Shown here in pieces: positions 18,003-26,859 of a stretch of DNA of 64,000 nt. Below the pieces are notes generated by a model that searched no databases, was not told the DNA's origin, and saw only the letters and a list, made by a program, of their open reading frames with translations. Source of the DNA: Kaiparowitsia implicata GSE-PSE-MK54-09C (lineage in GTDB: Bacteria > Cyanobacteriota > Cyanobacteriia > Elainellales > Elainellaceae); NCBI GenBank assembly GCA_019359435.1, contig JAHHHI010000093.1, positions 1 through 64,000 on the forward strand, given 5' to 3'. Position 1 is the stretch's first letter, and each line of letters starts with the position of its first letter. The translations under genes and the position numbers were made by a program.

Positions 18003-20123
18003 ATGACTTCCTCAATTCGGTTCTTGATGTGCGCGCCCGACCACTACGACGTAGATTATGTGATTAATCCTTGGATGGAGGGCAACGTTCACAAGTCCTC
18101 GCGCGATCGCGCGGTAACGCAATGGCAAGGGCTCTATCGCATTCTCAAAGACCGAGCCCTGGTAGACTTGGTCACGCCGCGCCAGGGCGTGCCCGACATG
18201 GTGTTTACCGCCAATGCGGGGCTTGTGCTCGACGATAAAGTGGTGCTGAGCCGCTTCTTCCACAAAGAGCGCCAAGGCGAAGAGCCCTACTTCAAAGCCT
18301 GGTTCGAGGAAAACGGCTTTACTGTCTACGAACTGCCGAGAGATTTGCCCTTTGAAGGGGCGGGCGATGCCCTGCTCGATCGCGAAGGCCGTTGGCTGTG
18401 GGCAGGCTATGGCTTCCGCTCTGAGCTTGATTCCCATCCGTATCTGGCTAAGTGGTTGGATATTGAAGTGCTGTCGCTGCGGCTGATGGATGAGCGCTTC
18501 TATCACCTCGATACCTGCTTCTGCCCCCTAGCCGATGGCTATCTGCTTTACTATCCCCCCGCGTTCGACGCCTATTCCAACCGCTTGATTGAGATGCGGG
18601 TTCCGGCAGAGAAGCGGATTGTGGTAGACGAACTCGACGCAGTGAACTTTGCCTGCAATGCGGTCAACATTAATCGCATCATCGTGATGAATCAGGCCAC
18701 GGATGAGCTGAAGCAGCGCCTCCAATCGCTGGGGTTTGAGGTGGTAGAAACGCCGCTGACAGAATTTCTCAAGGCGGGCGGTGCGGCCAAATGCCTGACG
18801 CTGCGCGTGACGGAGCCGCTGATGCCGCTGCACCAGGCGATCGCCACCGTTGAGAGCCGCACCATTCAGCTCGAAGGCCATCTGCTCGATTCTGGCATGA
18901 TCAACCGAGCGCTAGACCTGATCGTAGAAGGCGGCGGCAGCTTTCAGGTGTTGAATTTCCGCTTGGGTGAGCAGCGCAACAGCACTTCGTCTGCTGAAAT
19001 TCGCGTCACGGCACCTCGCCACGACGTGATGGAAAAAATCATGTCGCAGCTGATCGACATTGGCGCAGCGACGCAACCGCAAGAGGTGTGCGACAATCCG
19101 CTGGAAACTGTCGAGATGGACGGCGTGGCGCCCGATGACTTTTACGTCACCACCATTTATCCCACTGAGGTGCGGGTGAACTGTGAATGGGTGCGGGTGC
19201 GCAATCAGCGCATGGATGGCGCAATCGTGGTCTCCCAGACGCCCGATGGTCCCCGTGCCGAATGCAAGCTGCTGCGAGATCTCAACCAGGGCGATCGCGT
19301 GGTGGTTGGCATTGACGGCATCCGCACGGTGCGCAAAACCGAATCGCGGGAGCAGCGCACCAGCAACGACAAAGAGTTCAGCTTTATGGGCTCCGGCGTG
19401 TCGAGTGAGCGCCGAGTGGAGCTCGTGGTTGAGCAAATTGCCTGGGAACTGCGCCAAATCCGCGATCGCGCTGGAAAAGTGGTAGTGGTAGCTGGCCCGG
19501 TGGTGATTCACACGGGTGGGGCAGAGCACTTGTCTCAGCTTGTGCGCGAAGGCTATGTGCAGGCACTCCTCGGCGGCAATGCGATCGCCGTTCACGACAT
19601 TGAGCAGGCGATGCTGGGCACCTCTCTTGGCATGGACATGAAGCGGGGGGTGTCGGTGCGGGGCGGGCATCGCCACCACCTCAAGGCGATCAACAGCGTG
19701 CGCCGCTGCGGCAACATTGCCAACGCCGTAGAGCAGGGGTTGATCGAGAGCGGGGTGTTTTATGAATGCGTCAAGCACCAGGTGCCGTTTTCTCTAGCGG
19801 GGTCAATCCGCGATGATGGCCCCCTGCCCGATACGGAGATGGATCTGATCAAGGCGCAGCAGGACTATTCTCGGCTAATTGAAGGAGCCGATATGATCCT
19901 CATGCTGTCTTCTATGCTGCATTCCATTGGCGTGGGCAACATGACCCCGGCGGGCGTGAAGATGGTGTGCGTAGACATTAACCCTGCGGTCGTGACCAAG
20001 TTGAGCGATCGCGGGTCAGTCGAGTCGTTGGGTGTGGTGACGGATGTGGGCTTGTTCCTCAGCCTGCTCACCAAGCAGCTCAACCGCCTAACCCATCGCT
20101 ACGACCATCTGCAACTGGTCTAG
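18003..20123 (+). CDS. argZ: Arginine dihydrolase, ArgZ/AgrE type
   Basis: Converts arginine to ornithine, CO2 and ammonia, the entry to the cyanobacterial ornithine-ammonia cycle and to proline. The 706 aa match Synechocystis ArgZ and Anabaena AgrE in length and layout: an amidinotransferase-fold catalytic domain (1 to about 275) and a TIGR00300-type C-terminal part (about 280-700) that in AgrE makes proline from ornithine. The reported catalytic positions are all present: N71 (TANAG), H168 (YHLD) and C264 (AAKCLT). The first ATG at 18003 gives exactly this numbering. Its last 44 bp overlap the convergent xylulokinase gene. Whether the C-terminal domain is active here is not proven. Confidence 0.93.
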   Translation: MTSSIRFLMCAPDHYDVDYVINPWMEGNVHKSSRDRAVTQWQGLYRILKDRALVDLVTPRQGVPDMVFTANAGLVLDDKVVLSRFFHKERQGEEPYFKAWFEENGFTVYELPRDLPFEGAGDALLDREGRWLWAGYGFRSELDSHPYLAKWLDIEVLSLRLMDERFYHLDTCFCPLADGYLLYYPPAFDAYSNRLIEMRVPAEKRIVVDELDAVNFACNAVNINRIIVMNQATDELKQRLQSLGFEVVETPLTEFLKAGGAAKCLTLRVTEPLMPLHQAIATVESRTIQLEGHLLDSGMINRALDLIVEGGGSFQVLNFRLGEQRNSTSSAEIRVTAPRHDVMEKIMSQLIDIGAATQPQEVCDNPLETVEMDGVAPDDFYVTTIYPTEVRVNCEWVRVRNQRMDGAIVVSQTPDGPRAECKLLRDLNQGDRVVVGIDGIRTVRKTESREQRTSNDKEFSFMGSGVSSERRVELVVEQIAWELRQIRDRAGKVVVVAGPVVIHTGGAEHLSQLVREGYVQALLGGNAIAVHDIEQAMLGTSLGMDMKRGVSVRGGHRHHLKAINSVRRCGNIANAVEQGLIESGVFYECVKHQVPFSLAGSIRDDGPLPDTEMDLIKAQQDYSRLIEGADMILMLSSMLHSIGVGNMTPAGVKMVCVDINPAVVTKLSDRGSVESLGVVTDVGLFLSLLTKQLNRLTHRYDHLQLV

Positions 20124-21588
20124 GCTGCTGACAAAAGCTGGCATAGGCCCTGACTAGATCGGGCGGTATGGGCTGGGGCTGAATGCAGGTCGCAGGAGCC
20201 ACGGCGGTCTCGCCCTCTGCGAATGCGGCGAGTCTCTTTGCAAGACTTGCTGCATTCGTCTCTTGAGGTTCTGGGGTGGCTTCAACTGCCAGTTGTGCGA
20301 GCAGTGCGGCCCCCCGTGCCGATGCATCGGGATAGTGGATGGGATAGAGCGGCCGCTGCAACACATCCGCTAGCAGTTGCTGCCATTGGGGATGGGTGGT
20401 GCCGCCCCCCGCCAGCCGGAGGGTTTTGGCGCTCACCCCCGTCGCCTGCAGGGCTTGCCAACCCTGTGCCAGAGAAAACGCCACCCCTTCTAGTGCCGCC
20501 CGCATCAGGTGGGCGCGGCGGTGGTGCAGCCCCAACCCAATCCATGCCCCCCGCAAATTGGGGTTAAGGTTAGGTGTGCGATCGCCCGTTAAGTAAGGCA
20601 AAAATATTAGCCCCTCGCAGCCGGGCAGTACGGCAAAAGCCTCCTCATACACCTGGGGCCAGTCCATCTGCACAATGTGCCGCGCCCAGTCCAGCGCTAG
20701 CCCCGCATTCTGAATGGCAGCCAGACGATACCACTGCTGCGGCAGCGCACTGCGGAACAAGTGAGTGCATCCCGCTGGGTCGGGGATGGGTTCGGGGCAA
20801 AGCACGATGATTTGTGCCCCTGTCCCGATAGTCATTTGCACCGCGCCGGGCGTGATCAGACCGCTGCCCAATGCAGCGGCAGCGGTATCTGCCGCACCGA
20901 CTGCGACGGGAATCTCGGCGGGCAGTCCCACGTGCTCAGCCGCCTCAGCCGTCAATGCTCCTGCTAGGGCAGTGGCTGGCAAAATCGGCGGTAGCCAGTC
21001 CTGACGCAGCCCCACGTGGGTCAGGACTGGGTCATGCCAGCGATCGCCCACCAAGTCATACAGCAGCGTCCCCGATGCATCGGATGGATCGGTCGCCACC
21101 TGTCCCGTCAGGCGAAACCGCAGCCAGTCCTTGGGCTGGAGCGCCCACCGGGCTTGTTGATACAGGTCTGGCTCGTGCTGCCGCAGCCATAACAACGTTG
21201 GCCCCGCCATGCCTGTGACGATGGGGTTGGCCAAGCCGTGACGAAGGTCAGCAGATAAAGGGTGGTAGGTGCTGAGTTGAGCGTGCGATCGCCCATCGGC
21301 CCACAAAATCGCGGGACGCAGCGGCTCCCCATCGCCATCACACAGCACCACACCATGCATCTGCCCCGAGAGCCCAATCCCCTGAATGGCGCGGGGCGAA
21401 ACCTGCTGCATCACCGCATGAACGGCTTGCCCGACCGCTCGCCACCAGTCTTGGGGCGGCGTCTCTGCCCAGCCCGGTTGGGGTGAACACACGGGATAGG
21501 GTTGGGACTGAGTCGCGGCGATCGCCCCGTCCGGCCTCATCACCACGGCTTTTACTGATTGGGTTCCCAGGTCAATCCCCAGCCACAT
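20080..21588 (-). CDS. xylB: Xylulokinase (FGGY family)
   Basis: Phosphorylates D-xylulose to xylulose-5-P for the pentose phosphate pathway. At 502 aa it is a full-length FGGY carbohydrate kinase: the N-terminal ATP-binding motif is MWLGIDLGTQSVKAVV, the xylulokinase-type GLSGQMHGVVL is at about residues 73-83, and the second half starts near VGAADTAAAALGSG. It lies 17 bp downstream of an ABC sugar permease gene, so both are probably one transcript for uptake and phosphorylation of a sugar or polyol. The stop lies inside the 3' end of argZ on the other strand. Close FGGY relatives act on other ketoses, so the exact substrate is less certain than the family. Confidence 0.88.
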   Translation of the reverse strand: MWLGIDLGTQSVKAVVMRPDGAIAATQSQPYPVCSPQPGWAETPPQDWWRAVGQAVHAVMQQVSPRAIQGIGLSGQMHGVVLCDGDGEPLRPAILWADGRSHAQLSTYHPLSADLRHGLANPIVTGMAGPTLLWLRQHEPDLYQQARWALQPKDWLRFRLTGQVATDPSDASGTLLYDLVGDRWHDPVLTHVGLRQDWLPPILPATALAGALTAEAAEHVGLPAEIPVAVGAADTAAAALGSGLITPGAVQMTIGTGAQIIVLCPEPIPDPAGCTHLFRSALPQQWYRLAAIQNAGLALDWARHIVQMDWPQVYEEAFAVLPGCEGLIFLPYLTGDRTPNLNPNLRGAWIGLGLHHRRAHLMRAALEGVAFSLAQGWQALQATGVSAKTLRLAGGGTTHPQWQQLLADVLQRPLYPIHYPDASARGAALLAQLAVEATPEPQETNAASLAKRLAAFAEGETAVAPATCIQPQPIPPDLVRAYASFCQQPRPVADGRSDGLGG

Positions 21589-21605
21589 GGTGCACTATCC
21601 CTGGC

Positions 21606-22472
21606 TTAACCCTTGACGCCGCTGCCGGTTTCGGTCGGCACGATGTAGCGCTGAAGCCAAAGAAACACCAGCAAAATCGGCGCGATAGAAATCACTGACC
21701 CTGCGGCGATCAATCGCCAGTCATCCCCAGAGAACGCCCCTGCCAGCCGCGCCACACCCAGCGGCAGCGTATACATCTCCGGTTGATCTAACAAAATCAG
21801 CGGCCAGAGAAAGTCGCTCCAAGAGCCAATGAAGACAAAAATCGCCAGTGTCACCAGCGCTGGACGCACCGCTGGCAACATCACATGCCACCAAATTCCT
21901 AGCTCAGAGCAGCCGTCCATCCGCGCAGCTTCTTCGAGTTCCTTCGGCACCCCCAAAAACGCTTGACGCAATAGAAAGATGCCAAAGGCCGAGGCGATCG
22001 CCGGAAACACCAGCCCCACATAGCTATTCCGCAGCCCTAGCTGCACCATGAGGATGTAGAGCGGAATCATCACAATCTGAAACGGCACCAGAATCGTTGC
22101 CACAATCAGACTAAACATAGCCTCGCGCCCACGAAATTGCAGCCGCGCGAGGGGATAGGCTGCCAGTGCGCAAAACAGCAAGTTGAGCCCAACGGTCAAC
22201 ACCGCCACCAGGGTGCTATTCCACAGATAGCGCCCAAAGGGATTGGTCTGCCACACCCGCACAAAGTTTTGCAGCGTGGGCGATTGAGGCAAAAACTGAG
22301 GCGGAAAGGTAAATAAATCTTCGGTCGGCGCTTTAAAAGCGGTGCTCACCAGCCACACCAAGGGTAACAGCATCACGAGGGCGATCGCCCCCAGCAGCAG
22401 ATAAATCCCCAGCGTCTTGAGCCAGGGGGTAGAAGATGCGATCGAACCGCTCGAAGAGTTGCTGGTTTGCAT
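21606..22472 (-). CDS. Carbohydrate ABC transporter permease (MalG/UgpE type)
   Basis: A 288-aa membrane permease with about six membrane segments. It begins with a cytoplasmic Ser-rich tail and LGIYLLLGAIALVMLLPLVW, carries FPLARL-like NPFGRYLWNS and AYPLARLQF, and has the EAA loop KELEEAARMDGCSELGIWWH, all typical of the second permease of CUT1 sugar importers. The partner permease (MalF type), binding protein and ATPase are not in the window. ATG 22472 is preferred over one at 22529, because the added residues are not family-like. It is co-directional with xylulokinase 17 bp downstream, which supports a sugar-use operon. Confidence 0.88.
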   Translation of the reverse strand: MQTSNSSSGSIASSTPWLKTLGIYLLLGAIALVMLLPLVWLVSTAFKAPTEDLFTFPPQFLPQSPTLQNFVRVWQTNPFGRYLWNSTLVAVLTVGLNLLFCALAAYPLARLQFRGREAMFSLIVATILVPFQIVMIPLYILMVQLGLRNSYVGLVFPAIASAFGIFLLRQAFLGVPKELEEAARMDGCSELGIWWHVMLPAVRPALVTLAIFVFIGSWSDFLWPLILLDQPEMYTLPLGVARLAGAFSGDDWRLIAAGSVISIAPILLVFLWLQRYIVPTETGSGVKG

Positions 22473-22637
22473 GACCTGACTTGACCTGACTTGGAAAAAG
22501 AGGGCGATCGCCCGTGTGTGCATGTCCACACCGTTGGCTATCCGCTCTATCCTACTTGAAACGTTGATGCCTGCTTTGAGGCCGACTGAGAAAGTTGAGG
22601 CCTGTCCAAGAAGTGATGCACAACGATGTAACCTGGC

Positions 22638-23450
22638 TCAGACCTCTCCGTCCACCGTAAAGGTGCTAGCGCCCACAGCCTTAACCCATACCGTCATGGA
22701 ATTGAGGGTGATGGGGCCAAACTGGGTCGCCAGCGCCACATCGGCAGCATCCCGACCATAGGCAATGGCAATGCGGTTGCCGCGGGGTGCAGATTGAGTC
22801 GCGTCGAAGGTAAACCAGCGATCGCCCACAAAGGCTTCAAACCAAGCGTGGAGATCCATCGGCTCTAGCTCGTAGAGATACCCCACCACCATCCGCGCTG
22901 GAATAGTGAGGGCGCGACAGAGAGAAATCCCCAAATGGGCATAATCACGACAGACCCCCACCTGCTGGTTTGCCACCTCTAGCGCATCGGTGGTGGCGTC
23001 GGTGGTGCCATACTCATAGCGCACCTGAGTCTGAATCCACTCACGAATGGCCTCTGCCTGAGCGTAGCCAGCAGGCACATCGCCTGCAATCTTGCTCGCC
23101 AAGTCATACATTTTGTCAGATGGGCAATAGCGACTCGCAAGCAAAAATTGCAGCACGTCATCGGGCAACTGCTCTACCGGCACGTAGGGCGCAGCGGGTT
23201 CTACATCAATTTCATCGCTAGCCTCTACGCAGGCCACGGTATAGATTTGAAACTTCCCCTCCGGCACCATCAAGCGCTGACATAGATTGCCATAGCTGTC
23301 GGTGTATTCCACCACGGGAATGGTGGGCTCTAACCGATACTCTTCGCGCATGACCCACTGCCCTGCCCCACTGCGCGGTCGCAGCATCAAAATCAGCGGT
23401 GCATCCCCATTGGCCTGAAAGATTAACTGGCACCCAGCTTCAAGTTGCAT
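22638..23450 (-). CDS. Transglutaminase-like cysteine peptidase family protein
   Basis: A 270-aa cytosolic protein with an N-terminal bacterial transglutaminase-like beta region (about 1-85) and a transglutaminase core (about 110-235). The catalytic triad is visible as C167 (VGVCRDYAH), H201 (DLHAWFEAF) and D216 (FTFDATQ). Members of this group are often predicted proteases, and their substrates are mostly unknown. The start at 23450 opens with MQLEAGCQLIFQA, which fits the family. The gene is alone on its strand; its reading direction and a 165-bp gap separate it from the sugar permease gene. Confidence 0.85.
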   Translation of the reverse strand: MQLEAGCQLIFQANGDAPLILMLRPRSGAGQWVMREEYRLEPTIPVVEYTDSYGNLCQRLMVPEGKFQIYTVACVEASDEIDVEPAAPYVPVEQLPDDVLQFLLASRYCPSDKMYDLASKIAGDVPAGYAQAEAIREWIQTQVRYEYGTTDATTDALEVANQQVGVCRDYAHLGISLCRALTIPARMVVGYLYELEPMDLHAWFEAFVGDRWFTFDATQSAPRGNRIAIAYGRDAADVALATQFGPITLNSMTVWVKAVGASTFTVDGEV

Positions 23451-23709
23451 ACGGTTCTAATTGAATCTGATTAAAGCAGATGTTGAATTTTAATTGTGAA
23501 CCATAAAAGTAGGCCTAAACCCCCAAAAAAGCATCTGCCTTGAGGGCTCAGGGGTGAGATTCATATCGTAGGATCTTTGGGCAGGTTGATCAGCCGCCTT
23601 TAGCCCGCACAACGGCTAACCAGCCGGGAGGAGAGCCGCGATAAAGTGGCCAATGGTTTTGCTGGCGTTAGGCCGATTGGGTTGCGATGATGCCAAGAGA
23701 GGATAGGAC

Positions 23710-25302
23710 ATGAGTCGGTTAACACAGGCGTTAATGCAGCACTTAATAGGGCGTTTAACACAGGCGTTAACGCAGCACGCAATAGGGCTTTGGCGTGGGT
23801 GGGGTATTGTGTTTTTGCTATCGCTGGGGCTGCGCCTGTGGGGACTGGGGCGGTTTAATACGCTTGTGTTTGACGAGGTCTATTTTGCCAACTTTGCGGC
23901 TGAGTTTTTGCAAGGGCGGCAGGCGTTTGGCGGGCATCCCCCGTTGGATACGTATTTGATTGCCGTTGGGATTTGGGTTGGAGAATGGGTGGGGTTGGGG
24001 GATGCCGCCACGCGCAACAGCCTGACGGGGATGCACCTTTCGACGCTGAGCTATCGCTGGCTGAATGCGGTGACGGGTGCCGTATTGCCGCTGGTGGCGG
24101 GGGCGATCGCCCTGCAGCTCACCCATCGACGCGGCTATGCCCTAGTGGCTGCTGTTGTGGTCGCGCTCGACGGCTTGTTTTTAGTCGAGTCTCGCTATGC
24201 CTTAAACAATGTGTATCTGGTACTGTTTGGGCTAGTGGGTCATCTGGGGCTGCTGTTGGCCCTGAATCGGCTGAATCAAGAGCGGCAAGAGCTACAGTTC
24301 TTCTCTAAACCCCGGCGCTGGTGGGTATGGCTGGCGCTGACGCTAGCGGGCGTTGGGTTTGGCGCGTCCATCGCCGTGAAGTGGAACGGAGCAGGCTTTT
24401 GGCTAGGGGCGATCGCCCTCTGGGGTCTAGCCTGGGCGCTGCGGCTCGCCAGCCGACGAGTTGGGGGACATCAGCCTGTAGAGTCGGTTGAACGAGCATC
24501 GGCGCTGTCGCTCATTTCTCCTCTGGCTGCTCTAACGCGCCTGTCGGGTTTTCAGGTGTTGTTTACCTTTGGGGCGATGCCTGCGCTGACCTATTACCTG
24601 CTCTGGCTGCCCTACATGCGCCTCGATCCCACCCTTAGTTTTTGGCAATGGCAGACGAGCGTGCTGGACTACCACAACCGCGTCGGCGGGGCAGAGGCGC
24701 ATCCCTACTGCTCCGACTGGTTGAGCTGGCTGTGGATGCAGCGCCCGATCGCCTACTTTTACCAAACTGCCCATGCGGCTGGGCCGCCGCCGCCTATTGT
24801 GGGGCCACCGCTGCCTGCGACGGCGGCTCGCATTGCCTACGATGTCCACGCGATGGGGAATCCCGTTTTATGGTGGCTGTCTACCCTGGCGGTGCTGGCG
24901 CTGGCGCTAGGGCTGGGACTGGCGCTGGTGGACATGACTAGGCGGGCGGTTAGGGGCAACGGCGCGCGCTGGATGAAGGGGTCTGGGCGATCGCCCGCCC
25001 TGCTCGGCTGGGCTGCGCTTTTTTTGGTGGTGAACTGGGTCGCAAACTGGTTGCCTTGGGCGTCGGTCAGCCGCTGTTTATTCTTGTATCACTACATGCC
25101 GTCGCTGCTGTTTTCAATGCTGGCGATCGCCCTTCTGCTCTATCTGGGGTTGGCAAGCCCCCATCAGTGGCACCGGGTGCTATCGCTGGCGCTGATGGCG
25201 CTGATGGCGATCGCCTTTGTCTATTGGCTGCCGCTCTACCTGGGTTTGCCGTTGTCGCCGTCAGAGCTAGCTGATCGCCGCTGGTTCCCCAGTTGGATTT
25301 AG
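23710..25302 (+). CDS. Dolichyl-phosphate-mannose-protein mannosyltransferase family (PMT/GT39) protein
   Basis: A 530-aa integral membrane GT-C glycosyltransferase with about 10-11 hydrophobic segments. The catalytic acidic pair D55-E56 in LVFDEVYFANF lies in the first periplasmic loop, and VALDGLFLVESRYALN follows. A C-terminal four-helix PMT module has PYMRLDPTLSFWQWQTSVLDYH. It should transfer a sugar from a polyprenyl-phosphate donor to a protein or other acceptor; donor and acceptor are unknown in cyanobacteria. The N-terminus holds a 12-residue tandem duplication (RLTQAL.QH.IG) coded by 33-bp near-identical units at 36-bp spacing (23719-23751 and 23755-23787). Confidence 0.88.
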   Translation: MSRLTQALMQHLIGRLTQALTQHAIGLWRGWGIVFLLSLGLRLWGLGRFNTLVFDEVYFANFAAEFLQGRQAFGGHPPLDTYLIAVGIWVGEWVGLGDAATRNSLTGMHLSTLSYRWLNAVTGAVLPLVAGAIALQLTHRRGYALVAAVVVALDGLFLVESRYALNNVYLVLFGLVGHLGLLLALNRLNQERQELQFFSKPRRWWVWLALTLAGVGFGASIAVKWNGAGFWLGAIALWGLAWALRLASRRVGGHQPVESVERASALSLISPLAALTRLSGFQVLFTFGAMPALTYYLLWLPYMRLDPTLSFWQWQTSVLDYHNRVGGAEAHPYCSDWLSWLWMQRPIAYFYQTAHAAGPPPPIVGPPLPATAARIAYDVHAMGNPVLWWLSTLAVLALALGLGLALVDMTRRAVRGNGARWMKGSGRSPALLGWAALFLVVNWVANWLPWASVSRCLFLYHYMPSLLFSMLAIALLLYLGLASPHQWHRVLSLALMALMAIAFVYWLPLYLGLPLSPSELADRRWFPSWI

Positions 25303-25367
25303 CGCCTCGCCCCGCGAAAAAGCTCGTGTTATGGAAGCCGCGCTTCTAAGATGGGAAAGGTTTAGTT

Positions 25368-25511
25368 GGGAGCATCCCACTTTCGTGAGCCCTCACCCTA
25401 AATCCCTCTCCCAAGGCGGGAGAGGGACTTTGAATCCGGCTCTCCTTCTCCCTTTTTGGGAGAAGGGGTTGGGGGATGAGGGTCATGAATTTGCAAAAGT
25501 GGGATGCTCCC
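25368..25511. mobile_element. Palindromic MITE-like element upstream of tlyA
   Basis: Perfect 16-bp terminal inverted repeats GGGAGCATCCCACTTT (25368-25383) and AAAGTGGGATGCTCCC (25496-25511) enclose two further hairpins, CCCTCTCCC/GGGAGAGGG (25404-25412/25418-25426) and CCTTCTCCC/GGGAGAAGG (about 25444-25466). The ccctctccc...gggagaggg core is a common cyanobacterial intergenic repeat. The element has no coding capacity and ends 30 bp before the tlyA start. Confidence 0.75.
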
Positions 25512-25540
25512 GGTTTAGTTTCGCTAACCCTGAGGTTTTT

Positions 25541-26353
25541 TTGGCAAAGCAACGACTGGATCAGCTTTTGCAGGTGCGATCGCTCTGTGACTCGCGGCAA
25601 CAGGCCCAGCGACTGATTCGCGCGGGCGAGGTGCTGGTCAATCGGCAGGTGGTGGATAAGCCCGGCACTGAGGTCGATGAAGCCGCGGTGATTGAGGTTA
25701 AGGCGCGATCGCCCTACGTGTCGCGCGGGGGCGAAAAGCTGGCGAAAGCGCTGGCAGAATTTGCGATCTCTGTGACGGGGCGCACCTGCTTGGATGGCGG
25801 CATCTCAACGGGGGGGTTCACCGACTGCCTGCTGCAATCGGGGGCGGCACGGGTGTATGGCGTGGATGTAGGCTACGGGCAGGTGGCCTGGGCACTGCAG
25901 CAAGACCCGCGCGTGGTGATCAAAGAGCGCACCAACCTGCGCTACCTGGTTCCCGCGGATCTCTATGGCGAGGCACCCCTGGCAGATTTTGGCGTGGTGG
26001 ATGTGTCGTTTATCTCCCTTGTCAAAGTTTTGCCAGCCGTGTGGGCGCTGTTGCAGCCACCCCGAGAGGTGGTGCTGCTGGTTAAACCCCAGTTTGAAGT
26101 GGGGCGCGACAAGGTGGGGAAGAAGGGGGTGGTGCGAGCCGCAACCGATCAAGCTGGGGCGATCGCCCCGGTGCTGCAAACGGCACTAGATCTAGGTTGG
26201 GGCTATGGCGGACTCACTTGGTCGCCGCTGCAAGGCCCAGCGGGCAATATTGAATACCTGCTGTGGCTGGGGATGAATTGTCAACAGCCTGCACCCGACT
26301 TTCAGGCCATTTTGCAGATGGCTGAGCAGGCAAGGCAGGAAATTAGCTCCTAG
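25541..26353 (+). CDS. tlyA: TlyA family rRNA 2'-O-methyltransferase (hemolysin A family)
   Basis: A 270-aa protein of the TlyA family, which methylates ribose 2'-O of cytidines in 16S (and in some species 23S) rRNA. An N-terminal S4 RNA-binding domain (about 1-62, KQRLDQLLQVRSLCDSRQQA) precedes a FtsJ-like SAM methyltransferase domain with LDGGISTGGFTDCLLQSG and VKPQFEVG. I chose TTG 25541, because TGAGG lies 7 nt upstream, the S4 domain starts there, and any earlier start would translate the palindromic element at 25368-25511. It has no haemolysin features of its own despite the old family name. Confidence 0.88.
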   Translation: MAKQRLDQLLQVRSLCDSRQQAQRLIRAGEVLVNRQVVDKPGTEVDEAAVIEVKARSPYVSRGGEKLAKALAEFAISVTGRTCLDGGISTGGFTDCLLQSGAARVYGVDVGYGQVAWALQQDPRVVIKERTNLRYLVPADLYGEAPLADFGVVDVSFISLVKVLPAVWALLQPPREVVLLVKPQFEVGRDKVGKKGVVRAATDQAGAIAPVLQTALDLGWGYGGLTWSPLQGPAGNIEYLLWLGMNCQQPAPDFQAILQMAEQARQEISS

Positions 26354-26393
26354 AGGCAACGCCTGTCACCGATAGTTTCCCCATTGGCTCCGA

Positions 26394-26819
26394 CTAGCCA
26401 AGAAAATCGACGAGGATGCCCAAAAAGGCGAAGATGCCGATGAGAATGAGGGCGATCGCCACATTGGTCGCGAGCGATCGCGTTTTGTAATACACATAAT
26501 CATCGCGCTGAATCAGGTTAAGAATTCGTCGGTGCTCAAGGGTGGCCGCAATAATGGCGTAGATGCCCACTGCAATAAACCCCAACCCGGTTATGCGGGC
26601 TAGCGCTGCTCGATTGCTGGCGATCGCCGGATCAGCGCTGGCAATCACCGTCACAATCTGATCAATCCCAAACCCGAAGCTAATCAGCGCCAGCGACGTT
26701 CGAATCCATGCCATCAGCGTGCGTTCTGCGGCAGCGCGGTTGCGCTCTTTAGCCAGTTCGTTATTGAGGTTATGAACCCGAGGCAGCGGATCGGGCTCAG
26801 GCGGTTGGCTAGATGACAT
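26394..26819 (-). CDS. DUF202 domain membrane protein
   Basis: A 141-aa inner-membrane protein. A short hydrophilic N-terminus leads into the DUF202 signature ERNRAAAERTLMAWIRTSLA (about residues 20-40), then three hydrophobic segments with a charged loop EHRRILNLIQRDDYVYYK. Function is unknown. The ATG at 26819 is used; a longer frame to 26945 would overlap the yifB end and lacks family support. Convergent with tlyA and 40 bp from the yifB stop, so it is likely the last gene of a yifB-DUF202 transcript. Confidence 0.85.
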   Translation of the reverse strand: MSSSQPPEPDPLPRVHNLNNELAKERNRAAAERTLMAWIRTSLALISFGFGIDQIVTVIASADPAIASNRAALARITGLGFIAVGIYAIIAATLEHRRILNLIQRDDYVYYKTRSLATNVAIALILIGIFAFLGILVDFLG

Positions 26820-26859
26820 CGCACTACAACAATAGTTGCGCCTTATTATTGCATTTGGC

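Noticed and set aside
18912-19778. 288-codon minus-strand frame inside argZ
   Set aside because: Antisense shadow of the arginine dihydrolase gene; His-rich composition follows from the codons on the other strand.
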